A stretch of DNA of 64,000 nucleotides from Coriobacteriia bacterium (GTDB taxonomy: Bacteria > Actinomycetota > Coriobacteriia > Coriobacteriales > RUG033), in NCBI GenBank assembly GCA_015655215.1, contig JAATFL010000008.1:22287-86286 (forward strand). Direction: 5' to 3'. The first letter of the stretch is position 1; every line of letters begins with the position of its first letter. This document shows, piece after piece, positions 36,738 through 45,257 of the stretch. Under the pieces are notes generated by a model. That model made no database searches, had not been told where the DNA came from, and saw only the letters and a program-made list of their open reading frames with translations. Both the position numbers and the translations under genes were made by a program.

Positions 36738-38105
36738 GTGGACATAGCGTTCAGCATCCTGCTCACCTTCATCCTCGTCCTCATCAACGGCTATTTCTCC
36801 ATGTCGGAGATGGCCCTCATCTCGGTGCGCCGCACGGCGTTGCAGCAAGATGCCGACGAGGGTGACAAGAAGGCACAGGCCGCGCTCGACATCTCGGCGG
36901 ACAGCGATCGCCTTCTCTCCGCCATCCAGGTGTTCATCACGCTTGTGGGATTTGGCGCCGCAGCAGCGGCCACCAACACGCTCTCCCAGCCGCTCGCCGT
37001 CTGGCTTTCCGGCTTTGGCCTCGCATGGCTCTCGACCATCGCGTCGGGCCTCGCCGTCGTCCTCGTGACCTTGCTCGTCTCCTATGTGACGCTCATCTTC
37101 GGCGAGCTCGTACCCAAGCGCATCGCCTTGGCCGATGCGGAAGGCGTCTCCAAGAAGGTGGCACATCCGCTCGCCGTCGCCGAAAAGGTCGCGGCTCCGG
37201 TCGTGGCTTTTCTCGCCCACTCCACGAACGGCGTCGCGAGGCTGCTGGGCATCAAGTCGGCAGGGGATCGCCAGACCGTTTCAGAGGACGACATCAAGTA
37301 CCTCGTCTCCGAACAGGATTCGCTGCTCGACGAGGAAAAGCGAATGATACACGAGATATTCGACCTCGGCGATACCATCGCCCGCGAAGTGATGGTGCCG
37401 CGCGTCGACCTCAAGCTCATCGAGGATGATGCCACCGTGCGTGAGACCATCGAGCACATGCGCGGCACGGGCTGCTCGCGACTCCCGGTGTTTCACGATT
37501 CGCCTGACCGCATCATCGGCGTGGCGATGGTCAAGGACCTGCTCGTGCCGCTCATGGACGGCAAGGACGGTGCCTCCATCACCGACTACATGCGCGACCC
37601 GGTCTTCGTCCCCGACACCAAGGATCTCCTGCCCCTGCTCGGCGAGATGCAAACGTCCCATCAACGAATGGTCATCGTTGTTGACGAGTACGGTGGTACC
37701 GCTGGCATAATCACCGTAGAGGATATCGTCGAGGAGATCGTGGGCGAACTGGCCGACGAATACGACCCCGACAACAAGTTCCTCACGCAACTGTCCGACC
37801 GCGAGTGGCTCGTGGATGGAAGGTTTCCCATCGACGACTCCCTCGAGCGTGGTTGGCCGGTAAAGGAGTCCGAGGACTATGAGACGATCGCGGGCTGGCT
37901 GCTCGATACGATCGACTACGTTCCTCGGGCGGGTGACGAGTTCACCATCGAGGGATACGTCTTCAAGGTGCAGTCCATGCGCCGCCGCCGCGTCGCCCTC
38001 ATCCGCGTGAGTGCGCCGGACACCCTCTCTGCGAACGTGGATGACGTGTCGTCTGGCGAGACCGATGACGTCGATGCCGAGAGACCCACGGGCGTAGACC
38101 GATAG
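36738..38105 (+). CDS. CorC/HlyC-family membrane protein (CNNM + CBS pair)
   Basis: This 455-residue protein starts with GTG at 36738, which yields the usual start MDIAFSILLTFILVLINGYFSMSEMALISVRR. Domains: CNNM/DUF21 membrane domain (1-200) with YFSMSEMAL and FGELVPKRIALA; a CBS pair (about 215-335) with VPRVDLKLIEDDATV and MVIVVDEYGGTAGIITVEDIVEEIVGE; and the CorC_HlyC transporter-associated domain (about 355-435). It is in the family of Mg/Co efflux or regulators, with CBS domains binding adenine nucleotides. The ribosome site is weak. The substrate in this organism is unproven, but it adds to the magnesium theme of the window. Confidence 0.92.
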   Translation: MDIAFSILLTFILVLINGYFSMSEMALISVRRTALQQDADEGDKKAQAALDISADSDRLLSAIQVFITLVGFGAAAAATNTLSQPLAVWLSGFGLAWLSTIASGLAVVLVTLLVSYVTLIFGELVPKRIALADAEGVSKKVAHPLAVAEKVAAPVVAFLAHSTNGVARLLGIKSAGDRQTVSEDDIKYLVSEQDSLLDEEKRMIHEIFDLGDTIAREVMVPRVDLKLIEDDATVRETIEHMRGTGCSRLPVFHDSPDRIIGVAMVKDLLVPLMDGKDGASITDYMRDPVFVPDTKDLLPLLGEMQTSHQRMVIVVDEYGGTAGIITVEDIVEEIVGELADEYDPDNKFLTQLSDREWLVDGRFPIDDSLERGWPVKESEDYETIAGWLLDTIDYVPRAGDEFTIEGYVFKVQSMRRRRVALIRVSAPDTLSANVDDVSSGETDDVDAERPTGVDR

Positions 38106-38244
38106 GCGCACCCGCATCCGAGGATACGTGCCGCGCGGGCGACGTGAAGCGGATCCATGAGGTCCACGACCTCGATGCCGGGTGACCGGCGTGGTCAGCG
38201 AGGGTACGGGTAAGCGTTCGCAGCGGCTTTGAGGAGGCGGGACG

Positions 38245-39900
38245 ATGGCGACAAGGCATCTATATCGCAGCAACGATGCGATGATAGGCGGCGTATGCGC
38301 CGGCATCGCCGACTACCTCGGGCTTGACCCGACGATCATCCGCATCATCGCGGTGATCATCCTCATCGCAGGTATTGGCTCACCGATATTGGTCTACCTG
38401 GTGCTTTGGTTCATCATTCCCCAAAGGCCGCAGGATTTCACCGCATACGTCGATGTGGAACCCGAGGAGGCCAAGCCGTCTCACCGGCGCCGATCGGGTG
38501 CGAGTGCACCCGTGCCGCCTAGAGGTGTTGAGCCCTGTCCTGAGGGTATGTCGGCCGAGGAGTGCGCCAAGGAGCCGCGCCGCGCCGCCGCCTCCGTGGC
38601 AAACGCTGAAACGGCCGATACGGCCGGGTTCACCTCGCGTATCGCCGCTGACGTTCGGCCCGACGACGATTGCGCCCCTGGTGCCGGGTATGCGGCCAGC
38701 TACGCACGCGCCTTCGACCCCACCGCGTCGGCGTCTCAAGACCCCCCTTCCGATAGCGCCGCACGGGGGACGGGCCCCTCCGGGGCACCGGCTTCACGCG
38801 GAGTGGTCTTCCTGGGCATCCTCCTCGTGGCCATCGGGGTGGTGGCTCTCTTCGCACGCACCATCAGCGGCGTCTCGTGGTGGAGCTTCTGGCCCATCGT
38901 CATCATCATGGCCGGATTCTACCGTATGGTTCGAGCCACCCCTTCAAAGGCGTGGAGCATCTCCCACCTCACCTCGGGGATATTCGTCGTGCTCATCGGC
39001 GTGTTCCTGCTCATGTGCAGCATCGGGAACCTTCCCTGGTCATACATCTCCTGCGTCGTGGCGCTCTGGCCGCTTTTCGTGGTGGCGGCGGGCATCTCCA
39101 TTCTCGGGTCCGCACTCAAGTCGACGGCATGCCGTGTGGTATCGGACCTTCTCCTCATCGGCGTGCTCCTGTTGGGCTTCAACAACTGCTTGAACGAGAC
39201 CTCCCTGCTCACCACCTCCCTTATGGGGCCCTCCGCCGAGCATGCGGTGAACGTCGACGGGCGGGAGCGCGCCACCACCGATGGCCTCGGCTCGTACACG
39301 TACTCCAACCTCATCGTCAACAGCGGCGGCTCGACGTTCGACGTGGTGGCCACCGACAAGACCGAGGCACGTCTCACCGGCTCGTCGGGGCTGCTCGACG
39401 GGGTGAACCTGGAGTTGACCGACACCGCCACGAGCGTTCCCACGCTCAAGGTCGACTCGGGGATGATGTCGTTCGCATCGAGTTACACGCTCACCCTGCC
39501 GGAGTCGGTGCAATGGCAAACCGTCACGGTCAACGCCGGTGCCAGTTCCACCACGCTCGACCTGACGGATCTCTCGATAAGCTCGCTCAAGGTGAACGCC
39601 GGTGCATCCATGACGAATGTGATGTTGGGGGAGCCGGCGCCCAGCGGGTCGTCGGCCACCATCTCCACCGGGGCATCGCAAGTCACCTTCGTGATCCCCG
39701 CTGGCGTCTCGGCTGCCGTCATCTCAAGCGGGCTCGAGGCCGTAACGGCCGATGATGGGTTCAACAGCGGTGTCGATGGGGCGCAGAGGGTCTGGACGAC
39801 TCCCGAGTACGCGACGGCAGTCGCCGCGGGCGAGCCGGTGTGGAACATCGAACTGAGCGGCGGACTGGGTGTGCTCACGCTCGTGAGGTCCACTTCATGA
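38245..39900 (+). CDS. PspC-domain membrane protein with adhesin-like C-terminus
   Basis: This 551-residue protein starts at the ATG at 38245, with GAGGAGGCGGG upstream. The N-terminal PspC domain (1-65) reads LYRSNDAMIGGVCAGIADYLGLDPTIIRIIAVIILIAG, with a membrane helix. A disordered cytoplasmic segment (about 70-175) is followed by four hydrophobic helices (about 180-310). The C-terminal ~230 residues form a repeated beta-strand domain resembling the toast-rack domains of LiaF-like envelope-stress proteins (SLKVNAGASMTNVMLGEPAPSG, QWQTVTVNAGASSTTLDL). A role in envelope stress sensing is inferred. A second small PspC gene follows after 117 bases. Confidence 0.85.
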   Translation: MATRHLYRSNDAMIGGVCAGIADYLGLDPTIIRIIAVIILIAGIGSPILVYLVLWFIIPQRPQDFTAYVDVEPEEAKPSHRRRSGASAPVPPRGVEPCPEGMSAEECAKEPRRAAASVANAETADTAGFTSRIAADVRPDDDCAPGAGYAASYARAFDPTASASQDPPSDSAARGTGPSGAPASRGVVFLGILLVAIGVVALFARTISGVSWWSFWPIVIIMAGFYRMVRATPSKAWSISHLTSGIFVVLIGVFLLMCSIGNLPWSYISCVVALWPLFVVAAGISILGSALKSTACRVVSDLLLIGVLLLGFNNCLNETSLLTTSLMGPSAEHAVNVDGRERATTDGLGSYTYSNLIVNSGGSTFDVVATDKTEARLTGSSGLLDGVNLELTDTATSVPTLKVDSGMMSFASSYTLTLPESVQWQTVTVNAGASSTTLDLTDLSISSLKVNAGASMTNVMLGEPAPSGSSATISTGASQVTFVIPAGVSAAVISSGLEAVTADDGFNSGVDGAQRVWTTPEYATAVAAGEPVWNIELSGGLGVLTLVRSTS

Positions 39901-40017
39901 GGGAGAAGGCGGCCCGGTTGAGCGCGAAGAGCCGCGGGACCATCCAGCGTCGGGTCGGGCATGCGACCATCGTCGTCTTGTCCCACCATAACCGGGTTCT
40001 CGTCGAGAGGGATGGAC

Positions 40018-40437
40018 ATGGCAAAGCGATCCTATAAATCTTCCGAAATCTGGGTTGCGCTCGGTGTCATACTCGTTTTCTCTGGAGTATGGGCGCTTGC
40101 AGAGCGGGTCTTCTCGCCATGGTGGCCCGACTTCTCGGCGCTCATCTCCGCCGCGGCAAACGTCATCTGGCCCGTTGTGATCATCGTCGCCGGCATTCTC
40201 GTCATCTATGCTGCTTGCACCGGACGGTTTGCCGCCATCAACGGGATGCGCCTTTACCGTTCGCGCAACAATCGCAAGATCGCGGGCGTCTGTGGTGGCT
40301 TGGCTGAGTACTTCTCCCTCGATCCCGTGCTGATGCGCGTCATCTGGATCGTCCTGTTGTTCGCCACTGCGGGGACGATGATAGCGATCTACCTGCTCTG
40401 TTGGGTTATCATTCCCGAAGGGCCTCGGACGGCATAG
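40018..40437 (+). CDS. Small PspC-domain membrane protein
   Basis: This 139-residue protein starts at the ATG at 40018, since GAGAGGG lies 7 bases upstream. Two membrane helices (about 10-30 and 45-65) precede a PspC domain at the C-terminus: MRLYRSRNNRKIAGVCGGLAEYFSLDPVLMRVIWIVLLFA, then YLLCWVIIPEGP. This is the reverse of the previous gene, where PspC is at the N-terminus, so the two could interact or share a partner. The methyltransferase gene starts 18 bases after its stop. Confidence 0.88.
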   Translation: MAKRSYKSSEIWVALGVILVFSGVWALAERVFSPWWPDFSALISAAANVIWPVVIIVAGILVIYAACTGRFAAINGMRLYRSRNNRKIAGVCGGLAEYFSLDPVLMRVIWIVLLFATAGTMIAIYLLCWVIIPEGPRTA

Positions 40438-40454
40438 CGATTGGAAGGGCGTTC

Positions 40455-42620
40455 ATGGAAGAAGATACTGGGATTCCGACACGTGATGTGCAGCCTGCGC
40501 GGGGTGGTGCCTGGCCTTGGCACAAGCGTCGTACCGTGGTGGATACCCCGGCTTCGAGCGGGAGTCACCGTCCACCCATCACCGAGGTGGGCAGGGCTCG
40601 TCTCGTGGGAAACGGCGATCACGACGACTGGGCCTCACCATGGCCAAGCGACCCGAACGAGAGCGTGAAGGTCCTCGGCTCGCGTCATGTGGTCGAACCT
40701 TCCATCCAGGACACCGAGGATCCCGAGGGCGACGAGTCGTATCTCTGCGAACCGGGTGCCCATGACCCCTTCGCTCCCGGCACGTCGAGCTTCGAAGACG
40801 ACTATGACGACCCCTTCGTGCCGAATGGCGGTGTGTCTGGATACGACGCCACGACAAGTGAACGGTTCGCCGAGGCGATGCCGGTACACGCGAGCCATCG
40901 CCCTCGTCATGACAGCAATCCGCCGCACATACCCTCCGACATGCCCGAGGTCGACCGCGCGAAATGGCTCACGGCCCGGACGCGGCGCATCGAGGCCGCC
41001 GTTCTCGACGTCGACGAGAGCGACTTTGCACTTGACGAACAGTCCGGCGCGTTCACGCCGTCGAGGACCGGTGCGTCGGAAGGGGGGAGCACGGACGCCA
41101 CCACCCCTGAAGGCGCATCCGCAGGCCGAGGGCCTTTGGACAGAGCATCGACCGTTCCCCCTGCGACCCCCATGGGTCGCGCGAGTGTGCCCTCGGGGGT
41201 CTCGTCCTCTCCCACATCGGGTCTCATCGACAACCGTCTGCCCTCTCCTCAGGCGGGGCTCGACAAGGCGGCCCCCGTGCCCACGGTCGTGGTGCGCAGG
41301 AAGGTCGCCACCAAGGGGGCGACGCGCGCGACCACGCAGCGCTCCTCGCGCAAGCACGTGTACCGTGAGGTGACGGACGCCGATGCGACGTCGGTCCTCA
41401 CTCCGCTCGAGGTCGCCGACATCGTTGGACCATCGGCGGCACGTGACGGGCGATGGGATTCCGAGCAGGAGGGCTCATCGATCGCCAGGGCACAGGTCGA
41501 TCCCGATGTCGCAGACGATGAGGTCGTCCCCGTGGTCGACGAGGCGGCCCAGACGCGAGCCATCGTAACGTGCGTGACGTCCGGCGATGAGGGTCCCGCA
41601 TCGTCAAACAACGTATCGAGTGAGCTTATCCGTCGATACGGGGGACGCTATGCCTCGGTGGGAAGACGTCCTCGTGCCGATCTCGCCCGGGCGGAGCGCG
41701 TGGCGCAAGCCGTCCGGGAGACAGGGGGCACGCGGGTGCAGAACGCGGGCGCGGAGTCTGTCGACGAGTCGCACGATCAGTCGAACCGCGAGAGCGCGCG
41801 TCGTGACACCACCGCCATCGCCGGGCGCGGCATCTCGGGAGAGGAGCTTGACAGCGTCATCAACTGGGGTGAGCGACTGGAGAGCGAATCGCTCCTTTGC
41901 CGTCGTGCGTTCATCAGCGCCGGCGCGCGACGCATCGTCGACGTCGGTTGCGGGAGCGGGCACCGCTCCGTCCTGTTTGCAAGCTGGGGCATGGAGGTCG
42001 TCGCCATCGACTCGGATCACGCCTTGCTGGCGAAGGCGCGAGGTCTCGCCGCGAACAAGGACGATGAGATCGCCCGAGCCAAGGGGGATGTCGAGTTCGT
42101 CCGCGGGTCGCTTGGTGCCATCGCCCCGGCGATGGGGCTCGAGAAGGCCGAGGCGCTCGTGTGCGCGGATAACGCGCTCACTTGCGTCGAGACCCTCTCC
42201 GACCTTCGAACGGTGCTCCGCGATCTGGGAGACGCCCTTGTCCCCAACGGCGTGGCGGTGTTCGCGTTCACCAACTATCGCCGTCTCGCCTATCGTCGGG
42301 CTCAAAGCGAGGAACCGCTCGTCCGAGCGGCACATGATGGAACCCACGTCCTGGTGAATCTGTATGATTACCCGAACGACGGTCAACACATCGACATCGA
42401 GACGATCTCGGCGCTCAAGGCCAAGGATGGTACGTGGACGATGCGTGCGACGCACCAGAGGCGCTTCATCCTCACGGCCGACCTGATGGCTCGCGAACTC
42501 GTCGATGCGGGGTTTGACGTTACCGAGACGTTTGGATCCTTTGATGGACATCCCGCTGCTTCGCTCAACGACAAGCAGGTGGTCATCGTGGCCCGCAGAC
42601 GTCGCCGGCGTCGCAGGTAG
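40455..42620 (+). CDS. SAM-dependent methyltransferase with ~460-residue disordered N-terminus
   Basis: The ATG at 40455 is used because GGAAGGG lies 5 bases upstream; the product is 721 residues. The C-terminal ~230 residues form a class I methyltransferase: RIVDVGCGSGHRSVLFASWGMEVVAIDSD (SAM site, about 494-515), ALVCADNALTCVETLSDLRTVLRDLGDALVPNGVAVF and a beta end FDVTETFGSFDG. The first ~460 residues are rich in Asp, Ser, Pro, Arg and Thr with no fold visible. The protein ends in a run of eight arginines (VARRRRRRRR). The substrate is unknown. It is co-transcribed with two PspC genes. Confidence 0.8.
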   Translation: MEEDTGIPTRDVQPARGGAWPWHKRRTVVDTPASSGSHRPPITEVGRARLVGNGDHDDWASPWPSDPNESVKVLGSRHVVEPSIQDTEDPEGDESYLCEPGAHDPFAPGTSSFEDDYDDPFVPNGGVSGYDATTSERFAEAMPVHASHRPRHDSNPPHIPSDMPEVDRAKWLTARTRRIEAAVLDVDESDFALDEQSGAFTPSRTGASEGGSTDATTPEGASAGRGPLDRASTVPPATPMGRASVPSGVSSSPTSGLIDNRLPSPQAGLDKAAPVPTVVVRRKVATKGATRATTQRSSRKHVYREVTDADATSVLTPLEVADIVGPSAARDGRWDSEQEGSSIARAQVDPDVADDEVVPVVDEAAQTRAIVTCVTSGDEGPASSNNVSSELIRRYGGRYASVGRRPRADLARAERVAQAVRETGGTRVQNAGAESVDESHDQSNRESARRDTTAIAGRGISGEELDSVINWGERLESESLLCRRAFISAGARRIVDVGCGSGHRSVLFASWGMEVVAIDSDHALLAKARGLAANKDDEIARAKGDVEFVRGSLGAIAPAMGLEKAEALVCADNALTCVETLSDLRTVLRDLGDALVPNGVAVFAFTNYRRLAYRRAQSEEPLVRAAHDGTHVLVNLYDYPNDGQHIDIETISALKAKDGTWTMRATHQRRFILTADLMARELVDAGFDVTETFGSFDGHPAASLNDKQVVIVARRRRRRRR

Positions 42621-42673
42621 GTGATCGCGAATCTTCGTGGGCAGGATGGGGCCCTTCTGCGGGGCCTGTGCAT

Positions 42674-42780
42674 AGAAAAAGAGAATACTCGTATTCTATC
42701 CGTAATATAGTATTTAATATGTAAAATATACTATATATTGAGCGGTTGCCATATTCTACGTTTTAAGTATAATTGAGAAC
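42674..42780. promoter_or_regulatory. AT-rich island with two inverted repeats
   Basis: About 105 bases are strikingly AT-rich against the GC-rich window. It has a 7-bp repeat pair AGAATAC-TC-GTATTCT (42682-42697) and a 9-bp pair ATATAGTAT / ATACTATAT (42705-42713 and 42728-42736, 14 apart). It contains the promoter at 42746-42773. The palindromes could be operator sites, and the AT-tract an UP-type element. Confidence 0.6.
42746..42773 (+). promoter_or_regulatory. Near-consensus sigma-70-type promoter for the RlpA-like gene
   Basis: TTGCCA (42746-42751) is followed after 16 bases by TATAAT (42768-42773), five of six and six of six of the consensus. It lies about 115 bases before the TTG start at 42893. 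The AT-rich upstream sequence with palindromes may strengthen or regulate it. Confidence 0.65.
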
Positions 42781-42892
42781 CGCGTGTTTTTTCCTGCTTT
42801 GACTTTCCTATATCGCTCCCGCAGCCAGTCATCCTACAACCATCGTATAGCTGCGAAGCGCATGTCACGTCCCCAACATCGAGGAGTTATCT

Positions 42893-43552
42893 TTGCCAGC
42901 CCAACACGACTCTGTCCGTGCACGACGACACGTCCGCCCGATCGCCTCCTTTGCCGCCGCCACCATGGCTTTGGGTTTTGCCGCTGCCATGGCCCCGAGT
43001 GCGTTCGGCGCCTTCTCGTTCGATTCCACCACGGTGGGCATCGGCAACGCCAAGAGCATCAAGGTTACCGATACCACTGACTCGGCGACGAAGGTCTCGG
43101 TGAGGCACACCTCTTCCAGCGAGCTCATCGATGGCTCCGAGCAGACCCAGGTGTCCCAGGTGGACGCCACGTCGGAGACCGCCACCCAGCAACAGGAACC
43201 AACGGCCTCGGTCACCACGGTTTCCGCCTCATCGTCCGCGATCGCCTCCGCGACTCCGGTATCGGCCTCGACGGCATCCTCCGATGAGATCAACCTGCAG
43301 GACGGCACTTGGGGAACCGGTGTCGCCACATGGTATGCCGATCCCTGGGCCGGCTATGGTGTCGCGAGCAAGGCGTTGCCCAAGGGCACGCAGGTGCAGT
43401 TCTACTACAACGGCAAGACGGTCGTCTGCACGGTGGACGATTACGGCCCTGCCAGTACGGACCGTGATTTCGATCTCGACGCCGACGCCGCCGCCGTGTT
43501 GGGTTACAAGAGCAGTGGCATCGTGACGCTCTATTACCGGGTCATCTCCTAA
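42893..43552 (+). CDS. Secreted RlpA-like double-psi beta-barrel protein
   Basis: This 219-residue protein starts at TTG (42893) with GAGGAG 6 bases upstream. A signal peptide is seen (ArgHis-rich start, SFAAATMALGFAAAM, cleavage near AFGA at about 40). A Ser/Thr/Ala linker (about 60-140) leads to an RlpA-like barrel: GVATWYADPWAGYGVASKALPKGTQVQFYYNGKTVVCTVDDYGP, then the RDFDLD.DAAAVLGYKSSGIVTLYY end. The conserved Asp of this fold sits in VDDYGP. RlpA-like proteins bind or cut peptidoglycan. It probably acts in the cell wall and is driven by a strong AT-rich promoter. Confidence 0.85.
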   Translation: MPAQHDSVRARRHVRPIASFAAATMALGFAAAMAPSAFGAFSFDSTTVGIGNAKSIKVTDTTDSATKVSVRHTSSSELIDGSEQTQVSQVDATSETATQQQEPTASVTTVSASSSAIASATPVSASTASSDEINLQDGTWGTGVATWYADPWAGYGVASKALPKGTQVQFYYNGKTVVCTVDDYGPASTDRDFDLDADAAAVLGYKSSGIVTLYYRVIS

Positions 43553-43654
43553 CATCCGCATTGCAGGGTTTCCCGACATCTCTCTGCGGACTATGATTGT
43601 GGAGTTGCCTGTCGGTGACCCTGCGCATATCACCTGTCGCTGAGGAGCGTGCCC

Positions 43655-44509
43655 ATGAGGTGCCCATCATGCCATTCGCAGATCCCCGATGGATCGGCAC
43701 GTTGTCCCACGTGCGGGACGGTCATCGCGTCCGAACCGATGTCGGGCGTCTACGCCATGAGACCCTCCGTGGCGGGACATTCTCGAGATTACCGGCACGA
43801 GGCAAGCGGGAAGAGGGGGAAGAGGCGCTTTCCCGTACTCGCCATCATCCTCATCCTCCTCATCATCCTCGGCATCATCGCCGGGGGCGCATACTGGTAC
43901 TTCAAGACGCAGACCTCCGATGGGGCGACGGGCAACCTCTCGGAGTACGTCGCATCGGACAACGTCGCCTCGACCCTCACCGGCGACGGTTATACGGCGA
44001 TAGGCTCGACCTACGTGAAGGCACCCGCCGGTGACACCACGGCCAGCTACCTCGCTGGCATCGCGACCGACCTCGCCTCCGCGGCGATGGGGGACAGCAG
44101 CGCAGCAGCGCGCATCGTGGGCAAGTCGTCAGGTGCGCAGGTGGTCGCGATGCTCGACTCATCGGGTAACGTGCTCTCGAGCGATGCCATCTCGGCGGGA
44201 GCCACACCCGCCGCCGTGTGCCTGCTGTCGCTCGATGGTGAATCGGACAACGCGGCGGATGCGCTTGCGGCCTTGGAGGCGAGCGAGGGCCTTGATAGCG
44301 TCGCAGGCACGGCAGGGACCTCCGGTCTCGTCGCATCGGGTACGACCTCTTCGGGAAGCGCTTGGAACGCCGTGGTGGTCGACGCCTCAAGCTACAGCAG
44401 TTCCGCAAGCGGCTATGCAGTGTACCTCACGCTTTCCAACGATGCGACCCCGGTATCCATATCCAGTCCCACCTCATTGGCCAAGCAGCTGATGGGCAGC
44501 GTTGGATAG
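43655..44509 (+). CDS. Zinc-ribbon membrane-anchored protein
   Basis: This 284-residue protein starts at the ATG at 43655, with GAGGAG 7 bases upstream. The N-terminus is a zinc-ribbon, MRCPSCHSQIPDGSARCPTC, with Cys3, Cys6, Cys17 and Cys20. A Lys/Arg-rich linker leads to one membrane helix (about 64-85, PVLAIILILLIILGIIAGGAYWY). The ~200-residue extracytoplasmic part is Ser/Ala/Gly-rich with a few alpha/beta segments (GAQVVAMLDSSGNVLS, AWNAVVVDASSY, GYAVYLTLSND). I recognise no family beyond the ribbon. The next gene starts 9 bases later and is surely coupled, so the two likely share a job. Confidence 0.75.
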   Translation: MRCPSCHSQIPDGSARCPTCGTVIASEPMSGVYAMRPSVAGHSRDYRHEASGKRGKRRFPVLAIILILLIILGIIAGGAYWYFKTQTSDGATGNLSEYVASDNVASTLTGDGYTAIGSTYVKAPAGDTTASYLAGIATDLASAAMGDSSAAARIVGKSSGAQVVAMLDSSGNVLSSDAISAGATPAAVCLLSLDGESDNAADALAALEASEGLDSVAGTAGTSGLVASGTTSSGSAWNAVVVDASSYSSSASGYAVYLTLSNDATPVSISSPTSLAKQLMGSVG

Positions 44510-44518
44510 GGGACAAGG

Positions 44519-45160
44519 ATGCCGACGCGGTCGCCAGGAGACGGAACGGACGCAGGGCGGAAACCGGTGCGACGGTCGGCGTCGTCGACGGTGGACATCG
44601 AGCTTCCGAGCATCGAGCATGTCAACGTGCGTCCCGACGCCATCGACGTCACCGTGCTCGTCCCGAGGGGAGTTCGGACGACCGCGGCCGCGGCACGGAG
44701 CATACTCGAGACGATGCCCGACCTCGGTGAGCATATCTGCGTGAGCGCGGGTCACGAGCGCTTCGGCGAGGAGATCGTGGGAACCGGTGCCGCCCATCTC
44801 ATCGAGCATGTTGCCATCGAGTTCATGGTGCAGACGGCCGCTGCGTGCGACGCGGGTCTTCCCCCCGGCATCGCGGTGGATGGAGGAGGTGCCCGGGGTG
44901 GTCGGGAACGGTCGGCACGCACCTTCACGGGTCACACCTCGCATCTGCCGTCGCTTCCCGGCGACGACCCCGACGTCGAGGCGTTTCGGGTGAGCATCAC
45001 CTATGACAACGACCTCGTCGCCATCGCCGCGATGCGGCATGCGTGTGCCATCGTCGGATGGACGCTGTCCGCCGATGCCGATGCAAAACGTTCCCCCGCG
45101 CCGCCGCTGCCCCAGTTTGACGGTATCCTCAAGGAGCTTCTCGCCCTTCATCGATGCTGA
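44519..45160 (+). CDS. Stand-alone cyanophycin synthetase N-terminal-like domain
   Basis: This 213-residue protein starts at an ATG with GGGGACAAGG upstream. It resembles the N-terminal region of cyanophycin synthetase (CphA). Matching features are VDIELPSIEHVNVRPDAI early on, then LETMPDLGEHICVSAGHERFGEEIVGTGAAHLIEHVAIEF (about 65-102), corresponding to the family blocks LPGL..H.C....GGF..R...GT...H.IEHVALE. The end FRVSITYDNDLVAIAAMRHACAIVGWTL corresponds to the YxVVfEY..E..G..A strand-helix. There is no ATP-grasp or Mur-ligase part: the gene ends after this domain. No CphA or CphB gene is nearby. Function alone is unknown; it may bind an acidic or basic peptide. The link to CphA is by motif reading, not a computed search. 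Confidence 0.65.
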   Translation: MPTRSPGDGTDAGRKPVRRSASSTVDIELPSIEHVNVRPDAIDVTVLVPRGVRTTAAAARSILETMPDLGEHICVSAGHERFGEEIVGTGAAHLIEHVAIEFMVQTAAACDAGLPPGIAVDGGGARGGRERSARTFTGHTSHLPSLPGDDPDVEAFRVSITYDNDLVAIAAMRHACAIVGWTLSADADAKRSPAPPLPQFDGILKELLALHRC

Positions 45161-45257
45161 CGTTTTGCGGTGCGGTAAGGTACGGGTGCAGGAGAGTCGA
45201 GCTGCATACGCCGTGTGGCGCCCACGCGGCAATCGAAAACCAATCCGGAGGTGCAGC

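Noticed and set aside
45003..45257. Upstream extension of the aminotransferase frame
   Set aside because: Overlaps the CphA-N-like gene; a ribosome site and normal start exist at 45258.
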